Below, piece after piece: positions 16,942 through 24,930 of a stretch of DNA of 64,000 nucleotides. The notes below the pieces were generated by a model, which saw nothing but the letters and a program-made list of their open reading frames with translations, did not search any database and was not told the DNA's origin. The stretch covers positions 154,630-218,629 of the forward strand of contig CAJTYG010000003.1 of the NCBI GenBank assembly GCA_910584155.1, in the 5' to 3' direction. How positions within the stretch are numbered: the first letter of the stretch is position 1; each line of letters begins with the position of its first letter. This DNA is from an uncultured Christensenella sp. Lineage in GTDB: Bacteria; Bacillota; Clostridia; Christensenellales; CAG-917. The position numbers and the translations under genes are program-made.

Positions 16942-17418
16942 ATGGCAAATGATGCAAACTTGAAACAAGCCCGCAACGCATTCAACGCTCTTTGCGCAAT
17001 GCTTGACGAAAACGATTGGCACTATGACCTCGACGAGGAAAAATTGACTATAGAGTGCTCTGCAAGGGGGGACGACCTTCCTATGGACGTCACGATAAAC
17101 GTCGATGCAGAAAGACAGCTCGTGCTTTTGATCTCGCATATGCCTTACGACATTCCCGAGGAAAAGCGCACTGCGCTTGCAATAGCTGTCACGCTTGCAA
17201 ACAACGCAATAGTGGACGGCAGCTTTGACTATGACGTGCTTGACGGCAACATTCTGTTCAGGCTTACGTCAAGCTTCCGCAACAGCATAGTCAGCAAGGA
17301 AATGTTCAAATATATGCTTTACGTTTCCTGCACGACCATCGACGAGTACAATGACAAATTCCTCTTTGTCGCAAAAAAGGATATGTCGCTTGACGAAATC
17401 ATCGAATTTATGAAATAA
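16942..17418 (+). CDS. YbjN-like protein, copy 1
   Basis: 158 residues, soluble. The alternation of beta strands and helices (DDLPMDVTINVDAERQLVLL, then EEKRTALAIAVTLAN and DGSFDYDVLDGNILFRL) is that of the YbjN/T3SS-chaperone-like fold. It is paralogous to the next gene over the full length. A GGAGGAAA site precedes the ATG. In other bacteria YbjN-type proteins act as poorly understood chaperone-like or regulatory factors. Here the link to an AAA+ ATPase suggests substrate delivery or adaptor function, which is inference. Confidence 0.7.
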   Translation: MANDANLKQARNAFNALCAMLDENDWHYDLDEEKLTIECSARGDDLPMDVTINVDAERQLVLLISHMPYDIPEEKRTALAIAVTLANNAIVDGSFDYDVLDGNILFRLTSSFRNSIVSKEMFKYMLYVSCTTIDEYNDKFLFVAKKDMSLDEIIEFMK

Positions 17419-17429
17419 GGGAGGACATT

Positions 17430-17903
17430 ATGGCAAACGAAAAACAGTTAAAAGATGCAAAAAAGGTTTATGATACGCTTTGCGCAGCGCTTGACGCAAA
17501 CGATTGGAAGTATAAAAAACACGACGACGATCTTGTCATCACGTTCCTCACAAGAGGCGATGATATCCCTATGCAGTTTATCGTGGCGATAGACGCCGAC
17601 AGACAGCTTGTGAGAATGCTCTCTCCGCTTCCCTTCAAATTTGTCGAAGAAAAGCGTGTAGAGGCGGCGGTAGCGCTTTGCCAGACCAACTACAGTCTTG
17701 TCGACGGCAGCTTCGAGCTTGACCTTAGCGACGGCGAGGTTTCGTTCAAATTGACGTCGAGCTTTAAGGATTGCCTTATCTCTGCGGATCTGCTCAAGTT
17801 TATGGTTATGTATGCCTGCGTTGTGGTGGACAAATACAACGACAGCCTGCTTATGCTAAATACAGGCAAGCTTTCGCTTGACGAGTATTTTGAAAAGATT
17901 TAA
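17430..17903 (+). CDS. YbjN-like protein, copy 2
   Basis: 157 residues, clearly a duplicate of 16942-17418: both begin MAN-x-x-x-LK-A, share NDW-Y, RGDD-PM, DA-RQLV, EEKR, N-x-x-VDGSF and LTSSF. It starts 11 bases after its neighbour behind GGGAGG. A bidirectional terminator follows and marks the end of the chromosomal block before the prophage. Confidence 0.7.
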   Translation: MANEKQLKDAKKVYDTLCAALDANDWKYKKHDDDLVITFLTRGDDIPMQFIVAIDADRQLVRMLSPLPFKFVEEKRVEAAVALCQTNYSLVDGSFELDLSDGEVSFKLTSSFKDCLISADLLKFMVMYACVVVDKYNDSLLMLNTGKLSLDEYFEKI

Positions 17904-17918
17904 TAAGCTTCAAACACA

Positions 17919-19592
17919 TTAAAAGCAGCGGACAAATGTCCGCTGCTTTTTCATATACAAATGTTTTTCAATGCAAATTTGACGTTTAAAGTGCCGTTTC
18001 CGCCATTTTCGTGTCGTTTTGTTTGATAGAACGCTCTTTGACTTACGCACGAAATTGAAAGTGGAGGACTCGGGCAATCCTGGAAATTCTATTTTATAAT
18101 AGATAACTATGTGATCGCTTGATACATCAATGTGGTCAATAAAAGTGTTTATAAGCATTTTAGTGGCTTCAAACGAGTTGGACGAGGCGCTATCGCTGTA
18201 TTTGGCGATAGCGTTTTTTATTAAATCAAAAGACGTGTCTGCAGGCGGAGCTTGCATCTTTGACCGCTCCAATGTAAGCACATTCATTGTCTCGTTGAGC
18301 TCACGTAGTTTAGCGGTATAGGTACTCTTATCAATAGAGCCCTCGAGATAAACATCAAGCAAGCGTTGTTGCTTGGATGCAATAGCACGTATTTGAGTAT
18401 TAACATTTTTAATCGCTTCGGGCGTGCCGGGAGTAAACGCTTTCAGCCTTTCTTTTAGTGCAGTTGAAATGAATTCGATTGCGTCGGGTGAGAAAATATC
18501 TTGACGTATTGCTTGTCCCACAAACTCCTCAAAAGACTCCTTGGGCAACATTTTCAGCTTACAGACGGGAGGTTTTACATAGTTGGAATCTGTCCTATGC
18601 CAGTCGGCATGCTTTGTATCCTTTGAACAACGATACTTTGCAGCTTCGTACACTTGCACCTCTCCGTTTTTTTTAACGTATTTAGTTTTAGACCTAAACC
18701 CATAAAGATGACTTCCGCAATACTCACAAAATAAAACACCTGTGAGCAAATACTCATCCCCTTTATTTTTCGCTCTTGGTCCTCTTTGTCTTTCTACAAA
18801 AAGAGCATTTACACGCTCAAATAAATCTTTCGGAACAATCGGCTCGCAGGCATTATCTACGACAATAGGTGTCGGGTTTGCACGGCTTTCTTTTGCTCCC
18901 CAAATGTGCCGTCCGATATATAGGGGATTTTGAACAATTCTCGCAATGCTTTGTCCTGTAAATTCTTTTTGGTGACGGGTGAGAACATTCTGCGTCGTTA
19001 CCCAGCGTGCAACGTCGGCGGCGGAAGCACCTGCATCAAGTCTCTTGTAAATTTCAAGAACGATGCGTGCCTCGTTTGCATTTGGGACATAGTGATTGTC
19101 TTTGTCAAGGTCAAAACCAAACGGAACGCAACCGCCAACGTGGCGACCCTCACGGGCTGCGATCTTTTGTCCTTTTAGAACCTCACGGGCAAGGTTGCGA
19201 GAATAATATTCATTGATAGTTTCAACAACGCCACGGAAGAGTAGGGACTCGGGAGAATTGTCGGCGATAATGGGTTCTAAAACCGAAAACAGTTTTACAC
19301 CTCTGTCTTCTAATATTTTGCCATAAATAGCCGAATCATATCGGTTACGTGCAAACCTATCGAGCTTATGAACTACGATGCCCTCAATACTTCCTTGTTT
19401 AGTTTCATCTATCATATCAAGGAAACTCTCACGGTCATCGAGGGTGCCAGATTGAGCCTCATCAACATAAAACCGCATAAGGTTATGCCCCTCGGTTTCA
19501 CAGTATAGAGTGATTGCCTCTTTTTGAGCTTCGATAGAATAACCGTCACGTTGTCCCTCAGAAGAGTATCTACAATATCCGACTACTCTCAT
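17919..19592 (-). CDS. int: Large serine recombinase (phage integrase)
   Basis: 557 residues. The N-terminal resolvase domain begins MRVVGYCRYSSEGQ with the catalytic Ser at about 10 and the Arg-rich LDRFARNRYDS. The recombinase domain follows (GGCVPFGFD, IVQNPLYIGRH), then a zinc ribbon (FCEYCGSHLYG...YRCSKD) and a coiled-coil region (about 410-460). It integrates and excises the prophage by site-specific recombination. The last 20 or so residues are encoded by sequence that looks chromosomal, including the terminator at 17924-17951. In the excised phage the protein should stop soon after the core. It overlaps the repressor gene by four bases. Confidence 0.93.
   Translation of the reverse strand: MRVVGYCRYSSEGQRDGYSIEAQKEAITLYCETEGHNLMRFYVDEAQSGTLDDRESFLDMIDETKQGSIEGIVVHKLDRFARNRYDSAIYGKILEDRGVKLFSVLEPIIADNSPESLLFRGVVETINEYYSRNLAREVLKGQKIAAREGRHVGGCVPFGFDLDKDNHYVPNANEARIVLEIYKRLDAGASAADVARWVTTQNVLTRHQKEFTGQSIARIVQNPLYIGRHIWGAKESRANPTPIVVDNACEPIVPKDLFERVNALFVERQRGPRAKNKGDEYLLTGVLFCEYCGSHLYGFRSKTKYVKKNGEVQVYEAAKYRCSKDTKHADWHRTDSNYVKPPVCKLKMLPKESFEEFVGQAIRQDIFSPDAIEFISTALKERLKAFTPGTPEAIKNVNTQIRAIASKQQRLLDVYLEGSIDKSTYTAKLRELNETMNVLTLERSKMQAPPADTSFDLIKNAIAKYSDSASSNSFEATKMLINTFIDHIDVSSDHIVIYYKIEFPGLPESSTFNFVRKSKSVLSNKTTRKWRKRHFKRQICIEKHLYMKKQRTFVRCF
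17924..17951. terminator. Bidirectional terminator at the prophage edge
   Basis: AGCAGCGGAC pairs with GTCCGCTGCT around AAAT, with an A-run on the left and a T-run on the right. It serves the YbjN-like genes. Before integration it would also have served the convergent DUF998-like gene now at 55520-56398. The integrase frame now runs over it. Confidence 0.8.
17971..17977. other. Candidate attL core (ATGCAAA)
   Basis: The only shared 7-mer I find between the two prophage edges; its partner is 55574-55580. On its own a 7-base match is expected by chance. The support comes from the reading frames: joining the edges here gives both the integrase and the DUF998-like gene prompt stop codons. Confidence 0.35.
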
Positions 19593-20023
19593 TGGTCGCC
19601 CCTCCGCTTGTTTTTATCTGTAAAAATCTCGTCGCCAGCGAGAGATGAAACAAATTCGTAAATTCGAGTAAGACTGTCTATATTTTTTATATAGCGAAGA
19701 TTGTCCATAATCCCAATTTTTAGTGTCATATCAGCAGAGGTACTATATCCACCACGCACATTCCCGTCGTCTTCCACAGTGAATTCACGAAATCCACGCT
19801 TACATGAGTCAACAAAGGTATTTAGCATTTCCTCTGCAGTTGCACCGAGCAAATAATCTACAGTAACGCCGAAATACTCAGCGATTGCGATTGCTTGAGG
19901 TGTGCTCATTTTTTGCTCACCTCTTTCTATTTTTGATATTTTAGTGTGTGAGCATCCAACAGAGTCTGCAAGCTGACGTGCAGATATGCCTTTATTTGTG
20001 CGTAATTCTTTTAATCTGTTCAT
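19589..20023 (-). CDS. Phage repressor, XRE family (cI-like)
   Basis: 144 residues. An N-terminal XRE helix-turn-helix (about 3-58; ISARQLADSVGCSHTKISKIE, with GERGEQ-type linker) is followed by a C-terminal domain with no peptidase motif, so no LexA-type self-cleavage is evident. The start at 20023 follows TGGAGGC on the minus strand. It is divergent from the early genes across a region with several GTGCCCA sites, as in a lysogeny switch, and coupled to the integrase by a four-base overlap. Confidence 0.85.
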   Translation of the reverse strand: MNRLKELRTNKGISARQLADSVGCSHTKISKIERGEQKMSTPQAIAIAEYFGVTVDYLLGATAEEMLNTFVDSCKRGFREFTVEDDGNVRGGYSTSADMTLKIGIMDNLRYIKNIDSLTRIYEFVSSLAGDEIFTDKNKRRGDQ

Positions 20024-20059
20024 AAATGCCTCCAATTTAATAAACAGCATACATAAAAT

Positions 20060-20179
20060 GTGCCCATTTGTAAAGTTTTTGCAACTAATATGTAAAAAAT
20101 GGTTGACATTGTGCCCAAACGGTGCCAAAATAAGCGTGCAAACACATGGTAGAATTTTTTTTTAACCCTACCGTGCCCA
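20060..20179. promoter_or_regulatory. Lysogeny switch: early promoter and repeated GTGCCCA sites
   Basis: TTGACA at 20103-20108 is the -35 of a rightward promoter with a weak CAAAAT -10 at 20126-20131. GTGCCCA occurs at 20060, 20111 and 20173, with a GGTGCCA variant at 20121. One site lies inside the spacer, another downstream of the start point. They are good candidates for repressor operators. Confidence 0.55.
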
Positions 20180-20215
20180 AATAGTTCCACGTGAAACATA
20201 AACGGAGGTATCAGA

Positions 20216-20464
20216 ATGTTCACAGTACAAAAAGCAATCAGCGAAGCAGTAAAGGTTTTTATGAAAGCCAAAATTGGAAAACTTAGCGCAGTTAAACTCT
20301 TGGAGGGAAGTGGCAACGGCAACGTATGGGAAGATTTAACAATCCGAATAGAATATTCGATTGACGGCGACTACACTCAAAGCGACAACGAATGGTTCGT
20401 TGTAAACGTATACAGAGGAGAAGATGGGAATATAAAAGCCGAGCGAGTAATTGGTGTTTGGTAA
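20216..20464 (+). CDS. Early phage protein, unknown
   Basis: 82 residues, soluble, acidic C-terminal half with beta character (IRIEYSIDGDYTQ, WFVVNVYR). First rightward gene after the lysogeny switch, with a CGGAGGT site. No family recognised. Confidence 0.65.
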   Translation: MFTVQKAISEAVKVFMKAKIGKLSAVKLLEGSGNGNVWEDLTIRIEYSIDGDYTQSDNEWFVVNVYRGEDGNIKAERVIGVW

Positions 20465-20476
20465 GGAGGTACAGAC

Positions 20477-20794
20477 ATGGAACAGAAAAAGTATATTGCA
20501 GGGACTCATTTAGAGCAGAACAAATATATAGAACTTAAAAACTTTGGGAAATTGTTAACAGAAAACGACGCTAAAGCAGTCATCAACCGAGAATTTGGTT
20601 TTGAGTTTTCCCGAATTGAAATTGTAGAACAGCTTGCGACGTATTTCGTAGATAACAATCACTGCTTACAAAAACAAGACGTATATACTCGCAAGCCTGT
20701 ATATGGTTCATCGGACTATAACTACATTAGATTTAACTGCGCTGGCTGGTATTGGGAGATGATAAACGGAGAGTTATATGCTTATGAATGCTAA
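20477..20794 (+). CDS. Early phage protein, unknown
   Basis: 105 residues, soluble, aromatic-rich C-terminus (CAGWYWEMINGELYAYEC). AAGGAGGT precedes the ATG by eight bases. It lies 12 bases after the preceding gene in the same operon. No family recognised. Confidence 0.6.
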   Translation: MEQKKYIAGTHLEQNKYIELKNFGKLLTENDAKAVINREFGFEFSRIEIVEQLATYFVDNNHCLQKQDVYTRKPVYGSSDYNYIRFNCAGWYWEMINGELYAYEC

Positions 20795-20867
20795 AGTCGA
20801 AACGTCCGAACGGGCGTCGGCGAGAGATAGCCTACTCGCCCTGATGAGACAGGCTACGGAGGTAATT

Positions 20868-21128
20868 ATGGATCAAAGAGAAAAAAATAACATTCTCGCA
20901 AAGATTTGCGGACGAGCATCAAAAGCAGGAATTGCGCAGGGCAGTATGATGACCAATATGATGGACATGCAGCTTGCCGCTGACCATTTTAATATGCGAT
21001 TAGAAGAATGGCTCGCAGCGGATGACTTCAACTTTGCTCACGACTATATCGGCATTCAAAACCATATAGACCGTATAAACAAAACATTTGATAACAGATT
21101 TTTGCCGAGATTTGCAGGCAATTGTTAA
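20868..21128 (+). CDS. Small phage protein, DUF6874-like
   Basis: 86 residues from the ATG at 20868, which has a GGAGGT site; the open frame also extends to 20778, overlapping the previous gene without a good site. The core ADDFNFAHDYIGIQNHIDR is a pattern I associate with a small family of phage proteins of unknown function (DUF6874); the name is tentative. Helical, soluble. Confidence 0.6.
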   Translation: MDQREKNNILAKICGRASKAGIAQGSMMTNMMDMQLAADHFNMRLEEWLAADDFNFAHDYIGIQNHIDRINKTFDNRFLPRFAGNC

Positions 21129-21139
21129 AGGAGGAATTT

Positions 21140-21372
21140 ATGAACAAAGAGCGCAGAAAAAGACTCAGTGAAGTAATGAATCAGCTGAATGATGTCATGA
21201 GTGAAATTGATGACATCCGAAACGAGGAAGAGGAATCCTATGACAATCTTCCCGAGGGATTTCAAAACGGAGAGAGAGGGGAACGTATGCAGGAGGCTAT
21301 CGACTCCTCGATGAAGTAAACAGCAACATAGAAGATGTTATAAGCAGTATTGAGGAGGTGATAAATTCATAA
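21140..21372 (+). pseudogene. Small coiled-coil phage protein, frameshifted
   Basis: The frame starting at 21140 (AAAGGAGG site) codes for 59 residues and stops at 21319 after AIDSSMK. If reading moves back one base near 21307, it continues LLDEVNSNIEDVISSIEEV and ends at a TAA that overlaps the next gene's ATG (TAATG at 21370-21374). The heptad pattern runs on smoothly in the second frame. So the original protein was probably about 77 residues and one base has been lost, or the sequence has an error there. No slippery heptamer is present that would explain programmed shifting. Confidence 0.65.
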
Positions 21373-22112
21373 TGGAATATGAGTGTTTACATTTAGGTAA
21401 GCTGCAAAGAATTAGCGAGGATATGATAATCGGTTGGGCGGCGGATATGGCAGATGTGATACTCAACTCGAAGTATTCAAATTTTAAGGACTGTCACAAA
21501 GATTTTAAGCAAGACGCTGTGGCGGCGGTTCTACAAGCCATACCACAGTATGAGCCAACAGGCGAAATCAAGGCATATATACATTCGTGCGTGACCTACC
21601 GCATAAGGGACGAGGCAAATAAGGTTTTGAATTATCGCAAGCGAGTGCAACGATTGTCCGAGGAATTATTGCAGGGCTGTGTATGCGATCGTATAGATGA
21701 TAGCATCGATGCACGCATCTTTTTAGAGCAACTGGCCGCCGAGTTGACCGACACTGAACGTAGAGTAGTTGCGTTGAACCTTGACGGATATTCGGATGAC
21801 GAGATAGCGAGCATTATAAAAATTCCTGAGCGTGACAGAAAAAGCGTGATGGATATTTTATGGGGCGGAATCTCATTAAAAGCACGAAAAATAAAAGTTC
21901 AAGAAGAAAAGGAGGATGGAATGACAGTAAACACAGCAAAGATAAAAGATTTAATGCATCAAAATTATGAAAGCCAGCAGAGTATAGCGGAACTGCTCGG
22001 CGTATCACGATACACGGTCAATAAGACGTTAAAAACAGGGGACTGGCGTATTTCAGATCTTGCTAAAATTGCAGAGCATTACGGCGTAACGCTCAAAGAT
22101 TTGATAGTCTAA
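21372..22112 (+). CDS. Sigma-factor-like protein fused to an XRE-like HTH
   Basis: 246 residues. Residues about 35-110 look like a sigma-70 region 2 (DFKQDAVAAVLQAIPQYEP, then IKAYIHSCVTYRIRDEANKV). Residues about 125-155 resemble region 4 (LTDTERRVVALNLDGYSDDEI). After a charged linker, residues 184-246 form a separate helix-turn-helix domain (QQSIAELLGVSRYTVNKTLK ... LAKIAEHYGVTLKDLIV). An in-frame ATG at 21921 behind a perfect AAGGAGG could start the HTH domain alone as a 63-residue protein. It probably controls phage transcription; whether it works as a true sigma factor is inference. Confidence 0.65.
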   Translation: MEYECLHLGKLQRISEDMIIGWAADMADVILNSKYSNFKDCHKDFKQDAVAAVLQAIPQYEPTGEIKAYIHSCVTYRIRDEANKVLNYRKRVQRLSEELLQGCVCDRIDDSIDARIFLEQLAAELTDTERRVVALNLDGYSDDEIASIIKIPERDRKSVMDILWGGISLKARKIKVQEEKEDGMTVNTAKIKDLMHQNYESQQSIAELLGVSRYTVNKTLKTGDWRISDLAKIAEHYGVTLKDLIV

Positions 22113-22158
22113 TTTTTTTTATGCATTGTGTCCCCATTTGGACACAAAATGAAGATAT

Positions 22159-22365
22159 ATGAAACGAGAAAAAGAAACGAGATTACCTGACGCATTCCTC
22201 GAATGGTTATTAGACGAACTTATAACAGGCGGATATCTTCAAGCGGATTTCAAACCGTCTAAAAAGCCGCAAAACGAGCAGAAAGACGCCAAGTTGAGGA
22301 ATGGAGCGAAAAACACGCCAAAAACGCACAGCGAGCGTGTGGTGAAGCCAAAAGAGCAAAATTAA
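22159..22365 (+). CDS. Small phage protein, possibly frameshifted
   Basis: 68 residues: a hydrophobic/acidic helix (AFLEWLLDELITGGYLQ) followed by a basic tail. The ribosome-binding site is poor. From the A5 run at 22261 a shift back by one base opens a frame reading AAKRAERRQVEEWSEKHAK that ends in a TAA overlapping an ATG (TAATG at 22374-22378). A 25-codon reading frame (22376-22453) follows. So the annotated C-terminus may be wrong. Function unknown. Confidence 0.45.
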   Translation: MKREKETRLPDAFLEWLLDELITGGYLQADFKPSKKPQNEQKDAKLRNGAKNTPKTHSERVVKPKEQN

Positions 22366-22491
22366 GCAATAACTAATGTGTAGCAAAGCGGCAAAAGGCA
22401 AGAATTGCCCGTCTTACGCACGAAAAGCTCAAGGGCTATTATTAAAGAACTAAAACAATGCGACCGCAAAGGTCGGTAAACGGAGGTTTAT

Positions 22492-22902
22492 ATGACAAGT
22501 AACAAAAACAACGCAAAAACAACTGCAATCATTGACGGTGCACGCATAGTCGCTATCAAAAGATATGATGACAAAAGTAAAAATCCATACAGCGTGAGAC
22601 TGTTATTAAAATCGAAAGCGGATATTGAGGCTGTAAAAAAAGCAATAGAAGCCGCACGAGAACAAGGAGCAAGGTATGGTCTTGAAAAAGACGGTGACGA
22701 CATGGTTCTGCCACTTAAATACAAAGGCAAAAACGGTTACTACATAGATGTTGCGGCAAACGACATTCCCTGCAATATATCTCGCAAACTCAAAATCGAC
22801 GACATTATTCATGCGCTTGTGGAGTTTTTAGCATTCAGCTGTAATGAGGGCGAATATAAGGGCGTGATGGCGAACTTAGTCAACATAAAGGCGGTGCAAT
22901 GA
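22492..22902 (+). CDS. Early phage protein, unknown
   Basis: 136 residues, soluble. An N-terminal beta region (TTAIIDGARIVAIKRYDD), a helical segment with a Lys/Ala-rich face, and a C-terminal helix. CGGAGGT precedes the start. It overlaps the replisome organiser gene by four bases, so it may assist replication, for example in DNA binding. No family recognised. Confidence 0.6.
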   Translation: MTSNKNNAKTTAIIDGARIVAIKRYDDKSKNPYSVRLLLKSKADIEAVKKAIEAAREQGARYGLEKDGDDMVLPLKYKGKNGYYIDVAANDIPCNISRKLKIDDIIHALVEFLAFSCNEGEYKGVMANLVNIKAVQ

Positions 22903-23960
22903 TGGCTGACGACACAAAACGCTATTTTTGGATAAAACTTACGGATGATTTTTTGTTCGGACCCGAACTCAAATATGTTCTGCAACAAAAGAATGGGTAC
23001 GCATACGCTCTTTTATACGAGATGATATGTGCACGCTTTAAAAACACGGATGGCAAGCTAATTGACGTCATACACGATATATATATCAAATATGACGAAA
23101 CACGTCTTGCAAAAGAGTTTGCGCAATATTTTGAGCACGATACGGTTATATTGGCGACAGTTTTATTTAAGCAGATGGGGCTTATAAGAGAGGATATAGA
23201 CGGAATTATGTACATCCCCGAATATGGCAGCCTGATAGGTTCTGAAACAGAGGCAGCGAGGAGAAAGCGCAGGCAAAGAGCCGACCAAAAGGACCGTTTA
23301 CTTATAAATCAGAGTCAACAATTTTTGCCGCCAGAGGGTGGGACATTGTCCCGACAATGTCCCAATAAAAAAGATGAACATGCACCTACAGCACCCCCAA
23401 AAGAGGGTGGGACAATCAAGGGACAATGTCCCAACGACACCGTTCACTCTGTAAGTAGTATATATACAACTCCGACAGAAGTGGGACAATGTCCCCCAAT
23501 TTGTCACACAGAGTCAGAGTTAGATACAAAGTTAAAGTTAGATATATATATAGACAGACAGTCGGACGGTCAATGCGCACCTGCGAGTGCGTGCGTGGAT
23601 ACGCCTGCGCCCACGTGCGATGCAGAGCTCGAGTTTTACAAAGATAATCTGCATCAACACATCAGTGAAATCTTTGACGAGTTAGATGAGGCAACAAGAA
23701 TGTTTCACAACTACGTCGATATGATTTCTGATGCAAAAATTATCAACATAAACAGCATGCCTCACAAGGCGGCGGAAATTTTGGATATTTTCCAATACTA
23801 CTGCATCCCTACAGGGCGGGATGAATTCTACAAAATTCTTACGTTCACACAACAAAAAATATCGGCAGGCGAAGTGGCAAACGAGTTTAACTACACAGTT
23901 GCAGCTTTGTATAACAATGCCCGAAATCACGGGGCAACTTCCAATGTGAGGAGGATATAA
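22899..23960 (+). CDS. Phage replisome organiser
   Basis: 353 residues. The N-terminal domain (about 8-125, from YFWIKLTDDFLFGPELKYV to the basic RRKRRQRADQK) fits the phage replisome organiser N-terminal domain. A low-complexity linker (about 140-245) contains protein repeats of the type GG-T-x-x-QCPN, encoded by the DNA palindromes described as the candidate origin. The C-terminal domain (about 245-345) is helical, likely for contact with helicase or loader. It should bind the origin inside its own gene and start replication, as in lactococcal phages of the TP901-1 type. ATG pairs at 22899 and 22902 are both possible starts. Confidence 0.78.
   Translation: MMADDTKRYFWIKLTDDFLFGPELKYVLQQKNGYAYALLYEMICARFKNTDGKLIDVIHDIYIKYDETRLAKEFAQYFEHDTVILATVLFKQMGLIREDIDGIMYIPEYGSLIGSETEAARRKRRQRADQKDRLLINQSQQFLPPEGGTLSRQCPNKKDEHAPTAPPKEGGTIKGQCPNDTVHSVSSIYTTPTEVGQCPPICHTESELDTKLKLDIYIDRQSDGQCAPASACVDTPAPTCDAELEFYKDNLHQHISEIFDELDEATRMFHNYVDMISDAKIININSMPHKAAEILDIFQYYCIPTGRDEFYKILTFTQQKISAGEVANEFNYTVAALYNNARNHGATSNVRRI
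23340..23570. other. Candidate phage replication origin (iterons)
   Basis: The 13-base near-palindrome GGGACAATGTCCC occurs at 23420-23432 and 23483-23495, and in reverse orientation at 23340-23352. Partial copies are at 23351-23363 and 23409-23416. Copies 1 and 2 share the prefix GAGGGTGGGACA. An AT-rich stretch with repeated GTTAGATA (about 23518-23562) lies just to the right and could be the unwinding element. Confidence 0.65.
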
Positions 23961-23962
23961 CA

Positions 23963-24232
23963 ATGCCAAGCAGACGCAAAACAGGAAACGGCTTCAAAAG
24001 GAACAAATATCTCGTTACATTCGTCACTGGAGCAAAATGGACTCCGCTCGGGGCAGTTGAACCTATAAGCTTGGAAGACCGATTTATTGAGCGTGTCGGT
24101 AACGACAAAGAAACGGTTTTATTCAATGCCTGTAGAGAGTTCAGCTCTTGGATAATCGGAAGAGTCTACACGGACACGGAGCGCAATCGTGAGCTGATGA
24201 GGTTATACGGCCGCAAGTTTATCGATTTGTAA
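23963..24232 (+). CDS. Phage protein, unknown
   Basis: 89 residues, basic N-terminus (MPSRRKTGNGFKRNKY), no membrane segment. It starts two bases after the replisome organiser stop, behind GAGGA. No family recognised. Confidence 0.6.
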   Translation: MPSRRKTGNGFKRNKYLVTFVTGAKWTPLGAVEPISLEDRFIERVGNDKETVLFNACREFSSWIIGRVYTDTERNRELMRLYGRKFIDL

Positions 24233-24242
24233 GGAGGACCGT

Positions 24243-24566
24243 ATGGACAACGAAATTGAAAACACACGAATGTTGACCGTCGATGAAATGATAGACAAGG
24301 CGGAGAGCAATAAGCAGATCCGAGCGTATCAATGCCACTATTGTCAACACTCCAATGAACGCTACGGTGAGGAAGAAAGCAGCTGTAAACTCGGCATATC
24401 CCCGGAAAGACACATTCTCGCAGATGCCAATAGATGTCGCACGGAGTTTCAGCAATATGAATGGTACGATCGGGAAACTCGCCAAATCAAGGCAATAACC
24501 ATTCCCGACGATTGTTATGACAGGAGGTATAAGAGCAATGAAAAATCCAGTACACCCACAGAGTAA
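24243..24566 (+). CDS. Phage protein with Cys motif, unknown
   Basis: 107 residues. A likely zinc-binding arrangement is seen: CHYCQHSNERYGEEESSC and a later Cys in ANRCRTEF. The start has an AAGGAGG site. Its end overlaps the next gene. No family recognised. Confidence 0.6.
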   Translation: MDNEIENTRMLTVDEMIDKAESNKQIRAYQCHYCQHSNERYGEEESSCKLGISPERHILADANRCRTEFQQYEWYDRETRQIKAITIPDDCYDRRYKSNEKSSTPTE

Positions 24567-24930
24567 GCATACGCCTACGGTGCAAGAATGCGCAGCTTGT
24601 GAATATAGCACAAAATGCCAAGGCGGAAAGTTTTGTGTAAGCCCTCAAATTGCAAGGGAGCATAAAGCAGAAGCAAAGAAGTCGCAAGAGCCCATCGGAT
24701 GGCGAGTAGTAAGCCCTGAAACAGGGATGAGGGCGGCAGTTCGCACATTTGATCCCGAATCAGTGGTGATTGTATGCTACAATTCGCCGACGCTCAAAGA
24801 CATCGTATTCAAGAAGAAGACTAAGGCGCAGGAGTTGTGCAAAAAGTTAAACAAGGAAAAAGAACTCCACGGCGGCGGCAAGTGGATTGTTAAGGAGGTG
24901 CATAATGCCATATCAAATAGCAATAGATGA
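24538..24930 (+). CDS. Phage protein with Cys motif, unknown
   Basis: 130 residues from the ATG at 24538, which has an AGGAGGT site. The N-terminus holds ECAACEYSTKCQGGKFC, a possible zinc site. The middle and C-terminus are basic (FKKKTKAQELCKKLNKEKE). It overlaps both neighbours. No family recognised. Confidence 0.6.
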   Translation: MKNPVHPQSKHTPTVQECAACEYSTKCQGGKFCVSPQIAREHKAEAKKSQEPIGWRVVSPETGMRAAVRTFDPESVVIVCYNSPTLKDIVFKKKTKAQELCKKLNKEKELHGGGKWIVKEVHNAISNSNR

